Part shown: positions 33,916 to 43,292 of the stretch, piece by piece | How positions within the stretch are numbered: the first letter of the stretch is position 1 | How the letters are laid out: every line of letters starts with the position of its first letter | Origin: Atopomonas sediminilitoris | Lineage (GTDB): Bacteria; Pseudomonadota; Gammaproteobacteria; Pseudomonadales; Pseudomonadaceae | Assembly: GCF_022601735.1 (NCBI RefSeq) | Contig: NZ_JAKUMM010000004.1 | Coordinates: forward strand, 186,001 to 250,000 | Length of the DNA: 64,000 nucleotides | Direction: 5' to 3' | Notes under the pieces: model-generated | Seen by the model: only the letters and a program-made list of their open reading frames with translations | What the model was told of the DNA's origin: nothing | The model's database searches: none | Position numbers and translations under genes: made by a program

Positions 33916-35334
33916 ATGGCTAGTAGTAAACCCCTGTCAGCCGGTGCGGACGCCAAAGCGTCCGGCCCGGTGATCCATGATTGGCGTCCTGAAGACGCGC
34001 ATTTCTGGGCCGAAACCGGCAAGAAGATCGCTACCCGCAACCTGTGGATCTCGATCCCGGCGCTGTTGTTAGCCTTCGCGGTGTGGATGGTGTGGAGCGC
34101 CGTGATTGTGCGCTTGAACAGCATCGGCTTCACCTTTAGCACCGACCAGCTGTTCTGGTTGGCCGCGCTGCCGGGCTTGTCCGGTGCCACGTTCCGTATT
34201 TTCTACTCCTTCATGGTGCCGGTATTTGGCGGGCGTCGTTGGACGGCCTTAAGTACCGCGTCGCTGCTGGCGCCGTGCCTGTGGATGGGCTTTGCGGTGC
34301 AAGATGTCACAACGCCTTACAGCGTGTTCGTGATCATTGCGCTGCTGTGTGGTTTTGGTGGCGGCAACTTCGCCTCGTCCATGTCCAACATCAGCTTCTT
34401 CTATCCCAAAGCGCAGCAAGGTACGGCGCTGGGCTTGAATGCGGGTTTGGGTAACTTAGGCGTATCGGTGATGCAGTTCACCGTACCGCTGGTGATTACC
34501 TTTGCACTGTTTGGTGGCGTCGCCGGTACAGCGCAACAACTGCCAGACGGTGGCCAGCTGTGGCTGCAGAATGCCGGTTTCTTGTGGGTCCCCTTCATCG
34601 TGCTGGTCACTTTGGCGGCATGGTTTGGTATGAACGACCTGTCCAGCGCTAAAGCTTCTTTTAGCGAGCAAGCGGTGATCTTTAAGCGCAAGCACAACTG
34701 GTTGATGTGCTGGCTGTACTTGGCCACTTTCGGCTCGTTCATTGGCTTTGCTGCCGGCTTCCCCATGCTGATCAAAACCCAGTTCCCCGGCATTGATCCG
34801 CTGAAGTTTGCCTTCTTAGGCCCGCTGGTCGGTGCCTTGGTTCGCCCTGTGGGCGGCTGGATGGCGGACAAGATGGGCGGCGCACGCGTCACCCTGTGGA
34901 ACTTCGTGGTGATGATCGCCGCCGTGTTCGGTGTGCTCGCGTTCCTGCCGCAAGGCGGCGAGGGCGGCAACTTCTACGGCTTCCTCGGCATGTTCATGCT
35001 ACTGTTTGTCACCACCGGCATCGGTAACGGTTCGACCTTCCGCATGATTCCAGTGATCTTCCGCACGCATCACGAGCGCGCCAGCGCCGGAGCCAGCAAA
35101 GAAGCCCAAGAGCAAGCCATGAAAGATGCCGGTAAAGAATCCGCTGCGGTACTGGGCTTTAGCTCAGCGGTTGCGGCTTACGGCGCTTTCTTCATTCCTA
35201 AGTCATTCGGTACTTCGATGGCACTGACCGGTGGTCCAGAAATGGCCCTGTACGTGTTCGTCGGCTACTACGTGAGCTGCATTTTGGTCACGTGGTGGTG
35301 GTACTCGCGCAAAAACGCTGAGGTTCCTTGCTAA
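33916..35334 (+). CDS. narK2: Nitrate/nitrite antiporter NarK2 (type II)
   Basis: A 472-residue NarK-family transporter with a longer N-terminus and an inserted loop near HHERASAGASKEAQEQ, as in type II NarK proteins of denitrifying pseudomonads, which exchange nitrate and nitrite. FRIFYSFMVPVFGGRRW and GLGNLGVSVMQF are the signature segments. GAAGGAG precedes the ATG. Separated from narG by 67 bases containing a hairpin. Confidence 0.92.
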   Translation: MASSKPLSAGADAKASGPVIHDWRPEDAHFWAETGKKIATRNLWISIPALLLAFAVWMVWSAVIVRLNSIGFTFSTDQLFWLAALPGLSGATFRIFYSFMVPVFGGRRWTALSTASLLAPCLWMGFAVQDVTTPYSVFVIIALLCGFGGGNFASSMSNISFFYPKAQQGTALGLNAGLGNLGVSVMQFTVPLVITFALFGGVAGTAQQLPDGGQLWLQNAGFLWVPFIVLVTLAAWFGMNDLSSAKASFSEQAVIFKRKHNWLMCWLYLATFGSFIGFAAGFPMLIKTQFPGIDPLKFAFLGPLVGALVRPVGGWMADKMGGARVTLWNFVVMIAAVFGVLAFLPQGGEGGNFYGFLGMFMLLFVTTGIGNGSTFRMIPVIFRTHHERASAGASKEAQEQAMKDAGKESAAVLGFSSAVAAYGAFFIPKSFGTSMALTGGPEMALYVFVGYYVSCILVTWWWYSRKNAEVPC

Positions 35335-35358
35335 ACATTCTGACCATTTTTTGATTGA

Positions 35359-35382
35359 GGGCGCAGGCATGCATCTGCGCCC
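35359..35382 (+). repeat. Hairpin between narK2 and narG
   Basis: GGGCGCAG (35359-35366) and CTGCGCCC (35375-35382) pair perfectly around an eight-base loop that is itself palindromic (GCATGCAT). No T-run follows, so it is probably an intercistronic hairpin that adjusts message stability or partial readthrough rather than a full terminator. Confidence 0.55.
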
Positions 35383-35401
35383 GGCCTGAGAGGAAATAAC
35401 C

Positions 35402-38400
35402 ATGAGCCATCTACTCGACCAGCTCCGCTTTTTTAAGCGCAAGCAAGGCGAATTTGCCGAAGGTCACGGCGAGACCCGCAAGGAATCGCGTGACTGGGAA
35501 AACGTCTACCGCTCACGTTGGCAGTACGACAAGATCGTGCGTTCCACCCACGGGGTGAACTGCACCGGTTCTTGTTCGTGGAAGATCTACGTGAAGAACG
35601 GTCTGATTACCTGGGAAACCCAGCAGACTGACTACCCCCGTACCCGTAACGACTTGCCGAACCACGAGCCTCGTGGTTGTCCGCGCGGAGCCAGTTACAG
35701 TTGGTACATCTACAGTGCTAACCGCCTGAAGTACCCGAAAATCCGCAAGCCGCTGCTGAAGCTGTGGCGCGAAGCGCGTCGCAACAAAGCGCCGGTCGAA
35801 GCGTGGGCGAGCATTGTTGAAGATCAAGCCAAGGCCGAGAGCTACAAGAGTAAGCGCGGCATGGGTGGTTTCATTCGTTCCAGCTGGGATGAAGTGACCG
35901 AAATCATCGCGGCGGCCAACGTTTACACCATCAAAAAGCACGGTCCTGACCGCGTGGTTGGCTTCTCGCCGATTCCGGCGATGTCGATGGTCAGCTACGC
36001 CGCCGGTAGCCGCTACCTGTCGCTGATCGGTGGCGTGTGCTTGAGCTTCTATGACTGGTACTGCGACTTGCCGCCGTCCTCACCGCAGGTGTGGGGCGAG
36101 CAAACCGACGTGCCGGAGTCGGCCGACTGGTACAACTCCAACTACATCATTGCTTGGGGTTCTAACGTCCCGCAGACCCGTACCCCGGATGCGCACTTCT
36201 TCACCGAAGTTCGTTACAAGGGCACCAAGACCGTCGCGATCACGCCTGACTACTCTGAAGTGGCCAAGCTCACTGACCAGTGGCTCAACCCCAAGCAAGG
36301 CACCGACGCCGCACTGGCCCAAGCCTTTGCTCACGTTATCTTCAAGGAATTCCACCTTGAGAAGCCCAGCGACTACTTCCGCGACTACGCCAAGCGCTAC
36401 ACCGATATGCCGGTGTTGGTACTGCTTAACGAGAAAGACGGCAGCTACCGCGCCGAGCGTTTCCTGCGTGCCAGCGATTTGGCCGATAACTTGGGGCAAG
36501 AAAACAACCCCGAGTGGAAAACCATCGCCATGGACGCCAACGGTGAACTGGTCTCGCCGCAAGGCTCGATCGGCTATCGTTGGGGCGAGAAGGGCAAGTG
36601 GAACATCGAAGCGCGCGAAGGTAAGGACGGCCGCGATGTCGATCTGCAACTGAGCTTGATCGACGGCGGCGAGCATGCCGAAGTGGCGTTTGCCTACTTT
36701 GGTGGCCAAGCGCATGAGCACTTCATGCACGCCGAAGGCGATGACATCCAACTGCGCCGCGTGCCGACCAAGAGCATCACCCTGGCTGATGGCACCAGCG
36801 CCAAAGTCGCCAGCGTATTTGACTTGATGGCCGCGAACTTAGGTATCGACCGTGGTCTGGGTGGCGCTAACGTCGCCAGCAGCTACGACGATGCCACTGT
36901 ACCGGGCACCCCAGCTTGGCAAGAAGTGATCACCGGCGTCAGCCGTGAGAAGGCGATTCAGATCGCTCGCGAGTTCGCGGACAACGCCGACAAGACCAAG
37001 GGTCGCAGCATGATCATCGTCGGTGCGGCGATGAACCACTGGTACCACATGGACATGAACTACCGTGGCCTGATCAACATGCTGATGTTGTGTGGTTGCG
37101 TAGGGCAAACCGGTGGCGGCTGGGCGCACTATGTGGGCCAAGAAAAACTGCGTCCGCAGTGTGGTTGGTTGCCGCTGGCCTTCGGTCTGGACTGGAGCCG
37201 TCCGCCGCGTCAGATGAACGGCACCAGCTTCTTCTACGGCCACAGCTCGCAATGGCGCCACGAGAAGATGAGCATGCACGAAGTGCTCTCGCCGCTGGCT
37301 GATAAGTCGCAGTTCCCCGAGCACGCGCTCGACTACAACATTCGCGCCGAACGCGCCGGCTGGTTGCCCAGTGCGCCGCAGCTCAACCGTAACCCGCTGC
37401 AAATCACCCGTGATGCCGCCGCCGCAGGCATGGACCCGAAAGAGTACGTGCTCAAGAGCCTGCAAGATGGTTCGCTGCGCTTCTCGTGCGAACAGCCGGA
37501 TCACCCGAACAACTTCCCGCGCAACATGTTCATCTGGCGTTCCAACTTGCTGGGCAGCTCCGGCAAGGGCCACGAGTACATGCTCAAGTACCTGTTGGGC
37601 ACTAAGAACGGCGTGATGAACGAAGACTTGGGTAAGCGCGCCGATGGCTTTAAGCCGCAGGACGCTGAGTGGGTCGACGAGGGTGCCATCGGCAAGCTCG
37701 ACTTGGTCACCACCTTAGACTTCCGTATGTCCTCCACCTGCGTGTATTCCGACATCGTGCTGCCCACCGCGACGTGGTACGAGAAGGACGACATGAACAC
37801 CTCGGACATGCACCCCTTCATTCACCCGCTGTCGGCGGCGATTGATCCGGCGTGGGAGTCCAAGAGTGACTGGGAAATCTACAAGCTGATCGCCAAGAAG
37901 TTCTCGGCCATGGCTGAGGGACATCTGGCAGAAGAGAAAGACTTCGTCACCATCCCCATGCAGCACGACAGCGTGGGCGAACTGGCGCAGCCTTTCGGTG
38001 GTACCGACTGGAAAACCGCCGGTGTTGCGCCTGTGCCAGGCAAAAACTGCCCCAACATGGTGGTGGTTGACCGTGATTACCCCAACACCTACAAGAAGTT
38101 CACCTCCCTTGGCCCGCTGCTGGAGAAGCTCGGCAACGGCGGTAAGGGCATCGACTGGAACACCGACCATGAAGTCGAGTTCTTGGGCGAGCTGAACTAC
38201 AAAGTGCGTGAGGAAGGCGTCAGCCAAGGTCGTCCGAAGATCGAATCGGCGATCGATGCCGCCGAGGTGATTCTGTCACTGGCCCCGGAAACCAACGGTC
38301 ACGTAGCGGTTAAAGCGTGGGCGGCACTGTCGGAGTTCACCGGCCGTGATCACAGCCACTTGGCGCTGCCGAAAGAGCATGAAGCGATTCGCTTCCGCGA

Positions 38401-39175
38401 TATTCAAGCTCAGCCACGCAAGATTATCTCCAGCCCGACCTGGTCCGGTTTGGAAGATGAGCACGTCAGCTACAACGCCGGTTACACCAACGTCCATGAG
38501 TACATCCCATGGCGCACCATCACCGGCCGTCAGCAGTTCTACCAAGATCACCCATGGATGCAGGCCTTCGGCGAGCAGATGATGAGCTACCGTCCGCCGA
38601 TCAACACCCGCACCGTGGAATACGTCAAGGGTAAGAAGAGCAACGGCAATACCGAGATCGTGTTGAACTGGATCACCCCGCACCAGAAGTGGGGTATTCA
38701 CAGCACCTACACCGACAACCTGATCATGCTCACGCTCAGCCGTGGTGGTCCGATTGTGTGGATGTCGGAAAACGACGCGAAGAAAGCCGGTATCGAAGAT
38801 AACGACTGGGTCGAATGCTTCAACGCCAACGGTGCGCTCACCGCGCGTGCGGTGGTTAGTCAGCGGGTTAAAGACGGCATGATCATGATGTACCACGCCC
38901 AAGAGCGCATCGTGAACGTACCGGGTTCTGAAACCACCAAGACTCGCGGCGGTCACCACAACTCGGTAACGCGCGTCGTGCTCAAGCCTACCCACATGAT
39001 CGGCGGCTATGCGCAACAAGCTTACGGCTTCAACTACTACGGCACCGTGGGTTGTAACCGCGATGAGTTTGTCGTGGTACGCAAGATGGCCAAAGTGGAT
39101 TGGTTAGATGGCACCGATGTCGGCGGCCTCGGCGGCGACGCCCTGCCACAACCTTTGCCAACCGATATTGAGTGA
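35402..39175 (+). CDS. narG: Respiratory nitrate reductase alpha subunit NarG
   Basis: Catalytic molybdenum (bis-MGD) subunit of the membrane-bound nitrate reductase, cytoplasmic face, 1257 residues. The FS0 iron-sulphur ligands are visible as HGVNCTGSC (about residues 50-58) and a later cysteine in RGCPRGAS. CDLPPSSPQVWGEQTDVP contains the conserved Mo-region aspartate. No twin-arginine signal is needed for this cytoplasmic enzyme; the N-terminal remnant helix is present. It overlaps the narH open frame slightly and is followed by GAGGAG and the narH ATG. Full length for the family. Confidence 0.96.
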   Translation: MSHLLDQLRFFKRKQGEFAEGHGETRKESRDWENVYRSRWQYDKIVRSTHGVNCTGSCSWKIYVKNGLITWETQQTDYPRTRNDLPNHEPRGCPRGASYSWYIYSANRLKYPKIRKPLLKLWREARRNKAPVEAWASIVEDQAKAESYKSKRGMGGFIRSSWDEVTEIIAAANVYTIKKHGPDRVVGFSPIPAMSMVSYAAGSRYLSLIGGVCLSFYDWYCDLPPSSPQVWGEQTDVPESADWYNSNYIIAWGSNVPQTRTPDAHFFTEVRYKGTKTVAITPDYSEVAKLTDQWLNPKQGTDAALAQAFAHVIFKEFHLEKPSDYFRDYAKRYTDMPVLVLLNEKDGSYRAERFLRASDLADNLGQENNPEWKTIAMDANGELVSPQGSIGYRWGEKGKWNIEAREGKDGRDVDLQLSLIDGGEHAEVAFAYFGGQAHEHFMHAEGDDIQLRRVPTKSITLADGTSAKVASVFDLMAANLGIDRGLGGANVASSYDDATVPGTPAWQEVITGVSREKAIQIAREFADNADKTKGRSMIIVGAAMNHWYHMDMNYRGLINMLMLCGCVGQTGGGWAHYVGQEKLRPQCGWLPLAFGLDWSRPPRQMNGTSFFYGHSSQWRHEKMSMHEVLSPLADKSQFPEHALDYNIRAERAGWLPSAPQLNRNPLQITRDAAAAGMDPKEYVLKSLQDGSLRFSCEQPDHPNNFPRNMFIWRSNLLGSSGKGHEYMLKYLLGTKNGVMNEDLGKRADGFKPQDAEWVDEGAIGKLDLVTTLDFRMSSTCVYSDIVLPTATWYEKDDMNTSDMHPFIHPLSAAIDPAWESKSDWEIYKLIAKKFSAMAEGHLAEEKDFVTIPMQHDSVGELAQPFGGTDWKTAGVAPVPGKNCPNMVVVDRDYPNTYKKFTSLGPLLEKLGNGGKGIDWNTDHEVEFLGELNYKVREEGVSQGRPKIESAIDAAEVILSLAPETNGHVAVKAWAALSEFTGRDHSHLALPKEHEAIRFRDIQAQPRKIISSPTWSGLEDEHVSYNAGYTNVHEYIPWRTITGRQQFYQDHPWMQAFGEQMMSYRPPINTRTVEYVKGKKSNGNTEIVLNWITPHQKWGIHSTYTDNLIMLTLSRGGPIVWMSENDAKKAGIEDNDWVECFNANGALTARAVVSQRVKDGMIMMYHAQERIVNVPGSETTKTRGGHHNSVTRVVLKPTHMIGGYAQQAYGFNYYGTVGCNRDEFVVVRKMAKVDWLDGTDVGGLGGDALPQPLPTDIE

Positions 39176-39186
39176 GGAGAGCTGAC

Positions 39187-40725
39187 ATGAAAATTCGTTC
39201 ACAAGTCGGCATGGTGCTGAACCTAGACAAATGCATTGGTTGTCACACCTGCTCGATCACTTGTAAAAACGTGTGGACCAGCCGCGAAGGCATGGAATAC
39301 GCGTGGTTTAACAACGTCGAAACCAAACCCGGTATTGGCTACCCCAAAGAGTGGGAAAACCAAGACAAGTGGAAAGGTGGCTGGGTGCGCAACAGCGATG
39401 GCAGCATCCAACCGAAAATCGGTGGCAAGTTCCGCGTGTTGGCGAACATCTTCGCCAACCCGGATCTACCGTCGATCGACGACTACTACGAGCCGTTTGA
39501 TTTCGATTACCAAAACCTGCACACCGCACCGCTGGGCCAGCACCAGCCTGTGGCGCGCCCACGCTCGGTGATCACCGGCAAGCGCATGCAGAAGATCGAA
39601 TGGGGCCCAAACTGGGAAGAAATTCTCGGTACTGAGTTCGCCAAGCGTCGTAAGGACAAGAACTTCGATCAGATTCAGGCCGACATTTATGGTGAGTATG
39701 AAAATACTTTCATGATGTACCTGCCGCGTCTGTGCGAGCACTGCCTAAACCCCGCGTGTGCGGCATCGTGCCCCAGTGGCGCGATCTACAAGCGCGAAGA
39801 AGACGGCATCGTGCTGATCGACCAAGAAAAGTGCCGCGGCTGGCGTATGTGCATCAGCGGCTGTCCGTACAAGAAGATTTACTTCAACTGGAAGAGCGGT
39901 AAGTCCGAGAAGTGCATCTTCTGCTACCCACGTATCGAAGCCGGCATGCCCACCGTGTGTTCGGAAACGTGCGTAGGCCGTATCCGTTACCTCGGCGTAT
40001 TGCTGTACGACGCCGATCGTATCCACGAAGTGGCCAGCACGCCGAACGAGCATGACCTGTACACCAAGCAGTTGGACATCTTCCTAGATCCCAACGATCC
40101 AGCGGTGATCAAGCAAGCGCTGGCTGACGGCGTGCCGATGTCGGTGATTGAAGCCGCGCAGAAGTCGCCGGTGTACAAGATGGCCGTGGACTGGAAACTG
40201 GCCCTGCCGCTGCACCCGGAATACCGCACGCTGCCGATGGTGTGGTACGTGCCGCCACTGTCGCCGATCCAAAACGCCGCCGAAAGTGGCAGCGTGAGCA
40301 TGGATGGCGTGCTGCCGGACGTTGATAGCCTGCGTATTCCCGTGCGCTACTTGGCTAACTTGCTCACCGCCGGTGACGAGAAGCCGGTCAAGTTGGCGCT
40401 CAAGCGTCTGCTGGCCATGCGTGCTTACAAGCGCGCCGAGCAAGTCGATGGCAAGCAAGACTTGGCCGTGCTGGAAAGCGTGGGCTTGTCGGTCGCGCAG
40501 TGCGAAGACATGTACCGCTACTTGGCCATTGCCAACTATGAAGACCGTTACGTGGTGCCTTCGGCACACCGTGAAGAAGCCACGAGCGACGCCTTTGCTG
40601 AGCGCTCAGGCTGTGGCTTCAGCTTCGGCAGCGGTTGCAGCGGCAGCTCTGACACCAACATGTTTGGTGCCAAGAAAGCCAACAAGCGCGACATCCTTAA
40701 AACCGTGCAGTTGTGGGAGGAGTGA
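39187..40725 (+). CDS. narH: Respiratory nitrate reductase beta subunit NarH
   Basis: Electron-transfer subunit with four iron-sulphur clusters, 512 residues. Cysteine groups are CIGCHTCSITC (about residues 16-26), CEHCLNPACAASCP, CRGWRMCISGC and CIFCYPRIEAG plus CSETC; the tryptophan in CRGW replaces a cysteine, which is the known reason NarH carries one 3Fe-4S cluster. The ATG at 39187, preceded by GAGGAG, is preferred over an upstream start that overlaps narG. The narJ ATG follows two bases after the stop. Confidence 0.95.
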   Translation: MKIRSQVGMVLNLDKCIGCHTCSITCKNVWTSREGMEYAWFNNVETKPGIGYPKEWENQDKWKGGWVRNSDGSIQPKIGGKFRVLANIFANPDLPSIDDYYEPFDFDYQNLHTAPLGQHQPVARPRSVITGKRMQKIEWGPNWEEILGTEFAKRRKDKNFDQIQADIYGEYENTFMMYLPRLCEHCLNPACAASCPSGAIYKREEDGIVLIDQEKCRGWRMCISGCPYKKIYFNWKSGKSEKCIFCYPRIEAGMPTVCSETCVGRIRYLGVLLYDADRIHEVASTPNEHDLYTKQLDIFLDPNDPAVIKQALADGVPMSVIEAAQKSPVYKMAVDWKLALPLHPEYRTLPMVWYVPPLSPIQNAAESGSVSMDGVLPDVDSLRIPVRYLANLLTAGDEKPVKLALKRLLAMRAYKRAEQVDGKQDLAVLESVGLSVAQCEDMYRYLAIANYEDRYVVPSAHREEATSDAFAERSGCGFSFGSGCSGSSDTNMFGAKKANKRDILKTVQLWEE

Positions 40726-40727
40726 GC

Positions 40728-41483
40728 ATGCAAATCCTCAAAGTCATCTCCCTGTTGCTGGACTACCCGAGCGCGGCGCTGCAAAGCGCCCGCGACGAGC
40801 TAGACCAAGCCATCAGCAGCGCCCGTGAAATCAGCCCCGAGCAGCGCAGCGCCTTGATTGCGCTGCTCAATGAGCTGGCCAACGGCGATCTGATGGATGC
40901 TCAAGAGCGCTACAGCGAGCTGTTCGACAAAGGCCGTTCGTTGTCGCTGCTGTTGTTCGAGCACGTGCACGGCGAATCACGCGATCGTGGTCAAGCCATG
41001 GTTGATTTGATGGCCCAGTACGAGGAAGCCGGTTTCGCCATCGGTGTGAAGGAGCTGCCGGATTACATCCCGCTGTATCTGGAATATCTGGCCAGCCGTG
41101 ACGACCTTGAAGCGCGCGAAGGCTTAGCCGATGTTGAACACCTGCTGGCCTTGCTGGCAGCGCGTTTAGAAGAACGCGAAAGCCCTTACGCTGCTTGTTT
41201 GCGTGCTTTGCTGCAAATCGCCGGGGTAGACCCCGTCGAGAAGCTGGGCGAAGTGCGTAAGCAGGTCGCGCAAGAGGTGCGTGACGACTCGCTCGAGGCA
41301 CTGGACAAGATTTGGGAAGAAGAAGCCGTGGACTTCATGCAGGCCGAGCAACAAGACCGTTGCCCAAGCCAAAGCATGTTGCCCGGCAAAGCCAAAGAAG
41401 AGTCCGCAGTGCCGCTGCACTGGGTTGATTTTAAGCATGAGGGGCAGACCGAAGCCGCTGCTCAGGAGGTGCGCAATGTCTAA
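40728..41483 (+). CDS. narJ: Nitrate reductase assembly chaperone NarJ
   Basis: A 251-residue cytoplasmic chaperone of the TorD/NarJ family that holds NarG-NarH for cofactor insertion and membrane attachment. Conserved strings LLDYPS near the start and LFEHVHGESRDRGQAMVDL in the middle are typical of NarJ. The ATG at 40728 is chosen because it lies right after narH; the open frame reaches back into narH. Its end overlaps narI by eight bases. Confidence 0.92.
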   Translation: MQILKVISLLLDYPSAALQSARDELDQAISSAREISPEQRSALIALLNELANGDLMDAQERYSELFDKGRSLSLLLFEHVHGESRDRGQAMVDLMAQYEEAGFAIGVKELPDYIPLYLEYLASRDDLEAREGLADVEHLLALLAARLEERESPYAACLRALLQIAGVDPVEKLGEVRKQVAQEVRDDSLEALDKIWEEEAVDFMQAEQQDRCPSQSMLPGKAKEESAVPLHWVDFKHEGQTEAAAQEVRNV

Positions 41484-42174
41484 CTTTAACTTCCTCGCCT
41501 TTGGCGTGTACCCGTACATCGCCTTGGCGGTGTGCATCATCGGTAGCTGGGCACGTTTTGACCTGTCGCAGTACACCTGGAAAGCGTCATCCAGCCAGCT
41601 GATGAGCCGTACGCGTGAAGAGCATCGCTATATGCGTATCGCCAGCAATCTGTTCCACGTGGGGGTGATCTTCATCCTGGCGGGTCACTTTGTCGGCTTG
41701 CTCATGCCAGAAGCGCTGTATCACTCGGTGATCAGCACGGCTAACAAGCAATTGTTGGCCATGGTATCGGGCGGTTTCTTCGGCATTCTGTGCCTGATCG
41801 GCCTCGTTATGCTGATCAAGCGCCGCCTGACCGATGACCGTGTGCTGGCTAGCTCCAGCACCAGCGACATCGCCATCCTGTTTGTGCTGTTGGCACAACT
41901 GGTACTGGGCTTGCTGACCATCGTGGCATCCACCCAGCACATGGACGGTTCGGTCATGGTGATGCTGGCCAACTGGGCGCAAAGCATTGTCACGCTGCAA
42001 CCGGTAGCGGCTGCCGATGCCATCTTGCACGCCGGTGTGGTGTACAAGCTGCACGTGTTCTTGGGCCTGACCCTGTTCGTGCTGTTCCCCTTCACCCGCT
42101 TGGTGCACATCGTTAGCGCACCGGTGTGGTACTTGGGCCGTCGCTACCAAATCGTGCGGCAAAAATCGATGTAA
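41476..42174 (+). CDS. narI: Respiratory nitrate reductase gamma subunit NarI
   Basis: Membrane cytochrome b subunit of 232 residues that takes electrons from quinol and passes them to NarH. Five membrane helices with the haem-binding histidines in LFHVGVIFILAGHF and later in LHAGVVYKLHVFLGLT and FTRLVHI. The start MSNFNFLAFGVYPYIALAVC is typical; the upstream open frame is another reading of narJ. GGAGG lies six to seven bases before the ATG. Confidence 0.94.
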   Translation: MSNFNFLAFGVYPYIALAVCIIGSWARFDLSQYTWKASSSQLMSRTREEHRYMRIASNLFHVGVIFILAGHFVGLLMPEALYHSVISTANKQLLAMVSGGFFGILCLIGLVMLIKRRLTDDRVLASSSTSDIAILFVLLAQLVLGLLTIVASTQHMDGSVMVMLANWAQSIVTLQPVAAADAILHAGVVYKLHVFLGLTLFVLFPFTRLVHIVSAPVWYLGRRYQIVRQKSM

Positions 42175-42181
42175 CCCAACC

Positions 42182-42214
42182 ACCGTGCGCGCAGCCTAAC
42201 GCCGCGCGCACGGT
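42182..42214 (+). repeat. GC-rich hairpin between narI and ppiC-type gene
   Basis: ACCGTGCGCGC (42182-42192) and GCGCGCACGGT (42204-42214) are perfect complements around an 11-base loop. No T-run follows. It could shield the narGHJI message or reduce readthrough into the peptidyl-prolyl isomerase gene. Confidence 0.65.
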
Positions 42215-42244
42215 ATTGAGTCAACACAACCTGAGGTAACTGAC

Positions 42245-43213
42245 ATGGGATGTGGATGCGGTGGTAACGGTAATGGCGGTGGTTGCGGTGGCGGCGGTCG
42301 AACAGAACAGCCGGCTGTAATGCCCGATACGCCTTTTGAAGATGCGGCCAAGCCAGCCGAGGCGGCACCAGCAGCGCCCGAGGCGCCAGCAGAGACTGAA
42401 GAACCTGCCGCTAAGGCCAGCCTAGAGCTGATCGCCACCAGCGTGCGGGCTGATTTCCCCAAGATTAAGGTCAATGGTCAGGCGATCAAAGCCGACGCCA
42501 TTGCCCAAGAGTTGCAATACCACCCTGCGGCAACCCGCGAAGATGCGGTGTTTGAAGCCTGCCAAGCGCTGGTGATTCGCAGCTTGTTGCAGCAGCGGAT
42601 TGCCGAGCTAGGTCTGGATCAAGCCGCTAACGGCACAGCACTGGATGAAGAAGCGCTGATTCAAACCTTATTAGCCCAAGAAGTAACGTTGCCGACCGCC
42701 GATGACGCAGCGTGCGAGCGTTACTTTGAACAAAATCGCGACAAATTTGCCAGCGCGCCGTTAGTGGCCGCGCGACACATCTTATTGGCTTGTGCCGATG
42801 ACGATACGCAAGCGCGCATCGAGCTGCGCGAACAAGCGCAAGCACTCATCGCACAACTACAGGCTGAGCCAGACGCCTTTGCGCGCTTGGCGCTGGCGCA
42901 CTCCGGGTGCCCATCCAAGAATCAAGGCGGTGAGTTAGGTCAGCTCAGCAAAGGCCAAGCCGTGCCTGAGTTTGAACGGCAACTGTTTCGCTTAGGCCTA
43001 GGTCTGGCGGCGCAACCCGTTGAAAGCCGTTACGGTTTTCACGTGGTTTGGGTGGACCAACACCTAGAAGGGCGCCAGCTACCGTTTGAGGCGGTGAAAG
43101 AGAAAATTCGCGACGAATTAGACCAAAACGTTTGGCAGACTGCGGTCAACCAATACTTGCGCAAGCTGGTTGGCGAAGCCGCCATTGAAGGGATTTACCT
43201 GCAAGCCAGCTGA
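42245..43213 (+). CDS. PpiC-type peptidyl-prolyl isomerase with Cys/Gly-rich N-terminus
   Basis: A 322-residue NifM/PpiC-like isomerase, the usual last gene of Pseudomonas nar operons, probably helping fold nitrate reductase parts. The first 19 residues are unusual: MGCGCGGNGNGGGCGGGGR, three cysteines in a glycine lattice, followed by an Ala/Pro/Glu-rich linker to about residue 55. The parvulin domain (AARHILLACADDD through YGFHVVWVDQH, about residues 175-280) is typical. There is no signal peptide, so it is cytoplasmic. GAGG lies seven to ten bases before the ATG. A strong terminator follows. Confidence 0.85.
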   Translation: MGCGCGGNGNGGGCGGGGRTEQPAVMPDTPFEDAAKPAEAAPAAPEAPAETEEPAAKASLELIATSVRADFPKIKVNGQAIKADAIAQELQYHPAATREDAVFEACQALVIRSLLQQRIAELGLDQAANGTALDEEALIQTLLAQEVTLPTADDAACERYFEQNRDKFASAPLVAARHILLACADDDTQARIELREQAQALIAQLQAEPDAFARLALAHSGCPSKNQGGELGQLSKGQAVPEFERQLFRLGLGLAAQPVESRYGFHVVWVDQHLEGRQLPFEAVKEKIRDELDQNVWQTAVNQYLRKLVGEAAIEGIYLQAS

Positions 43214-43254
43214 TACCCCATGCTAGTGGTAGACGAGAGGATTCCTCTCCCATT

Positions 43255-43287
43255 GGGCCGCCTGTTGCATTAAGGCGGCCCTTTTTT
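43255..43287 (+). terminator. Rho-independent terminator after the nar operon
   Basis: GGGCCGCC (43255-43262), an 11-base loop, GGCGGCCC (43274-43281), then six T (43282-43287). It ends the narK1-to-ppiC transcript just before the convergent transporter gene. Confidence 0.92.
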
Positions 43288-43292
43288 ATGCC

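Noticed and set aside
36080..36751. 223-codon open frame on - inside narG (also 36839-37573 and 38276-39019)
   Set aside because: These frames are shadows of narG; the alpha-subunit sequence is continuous and complete on +.
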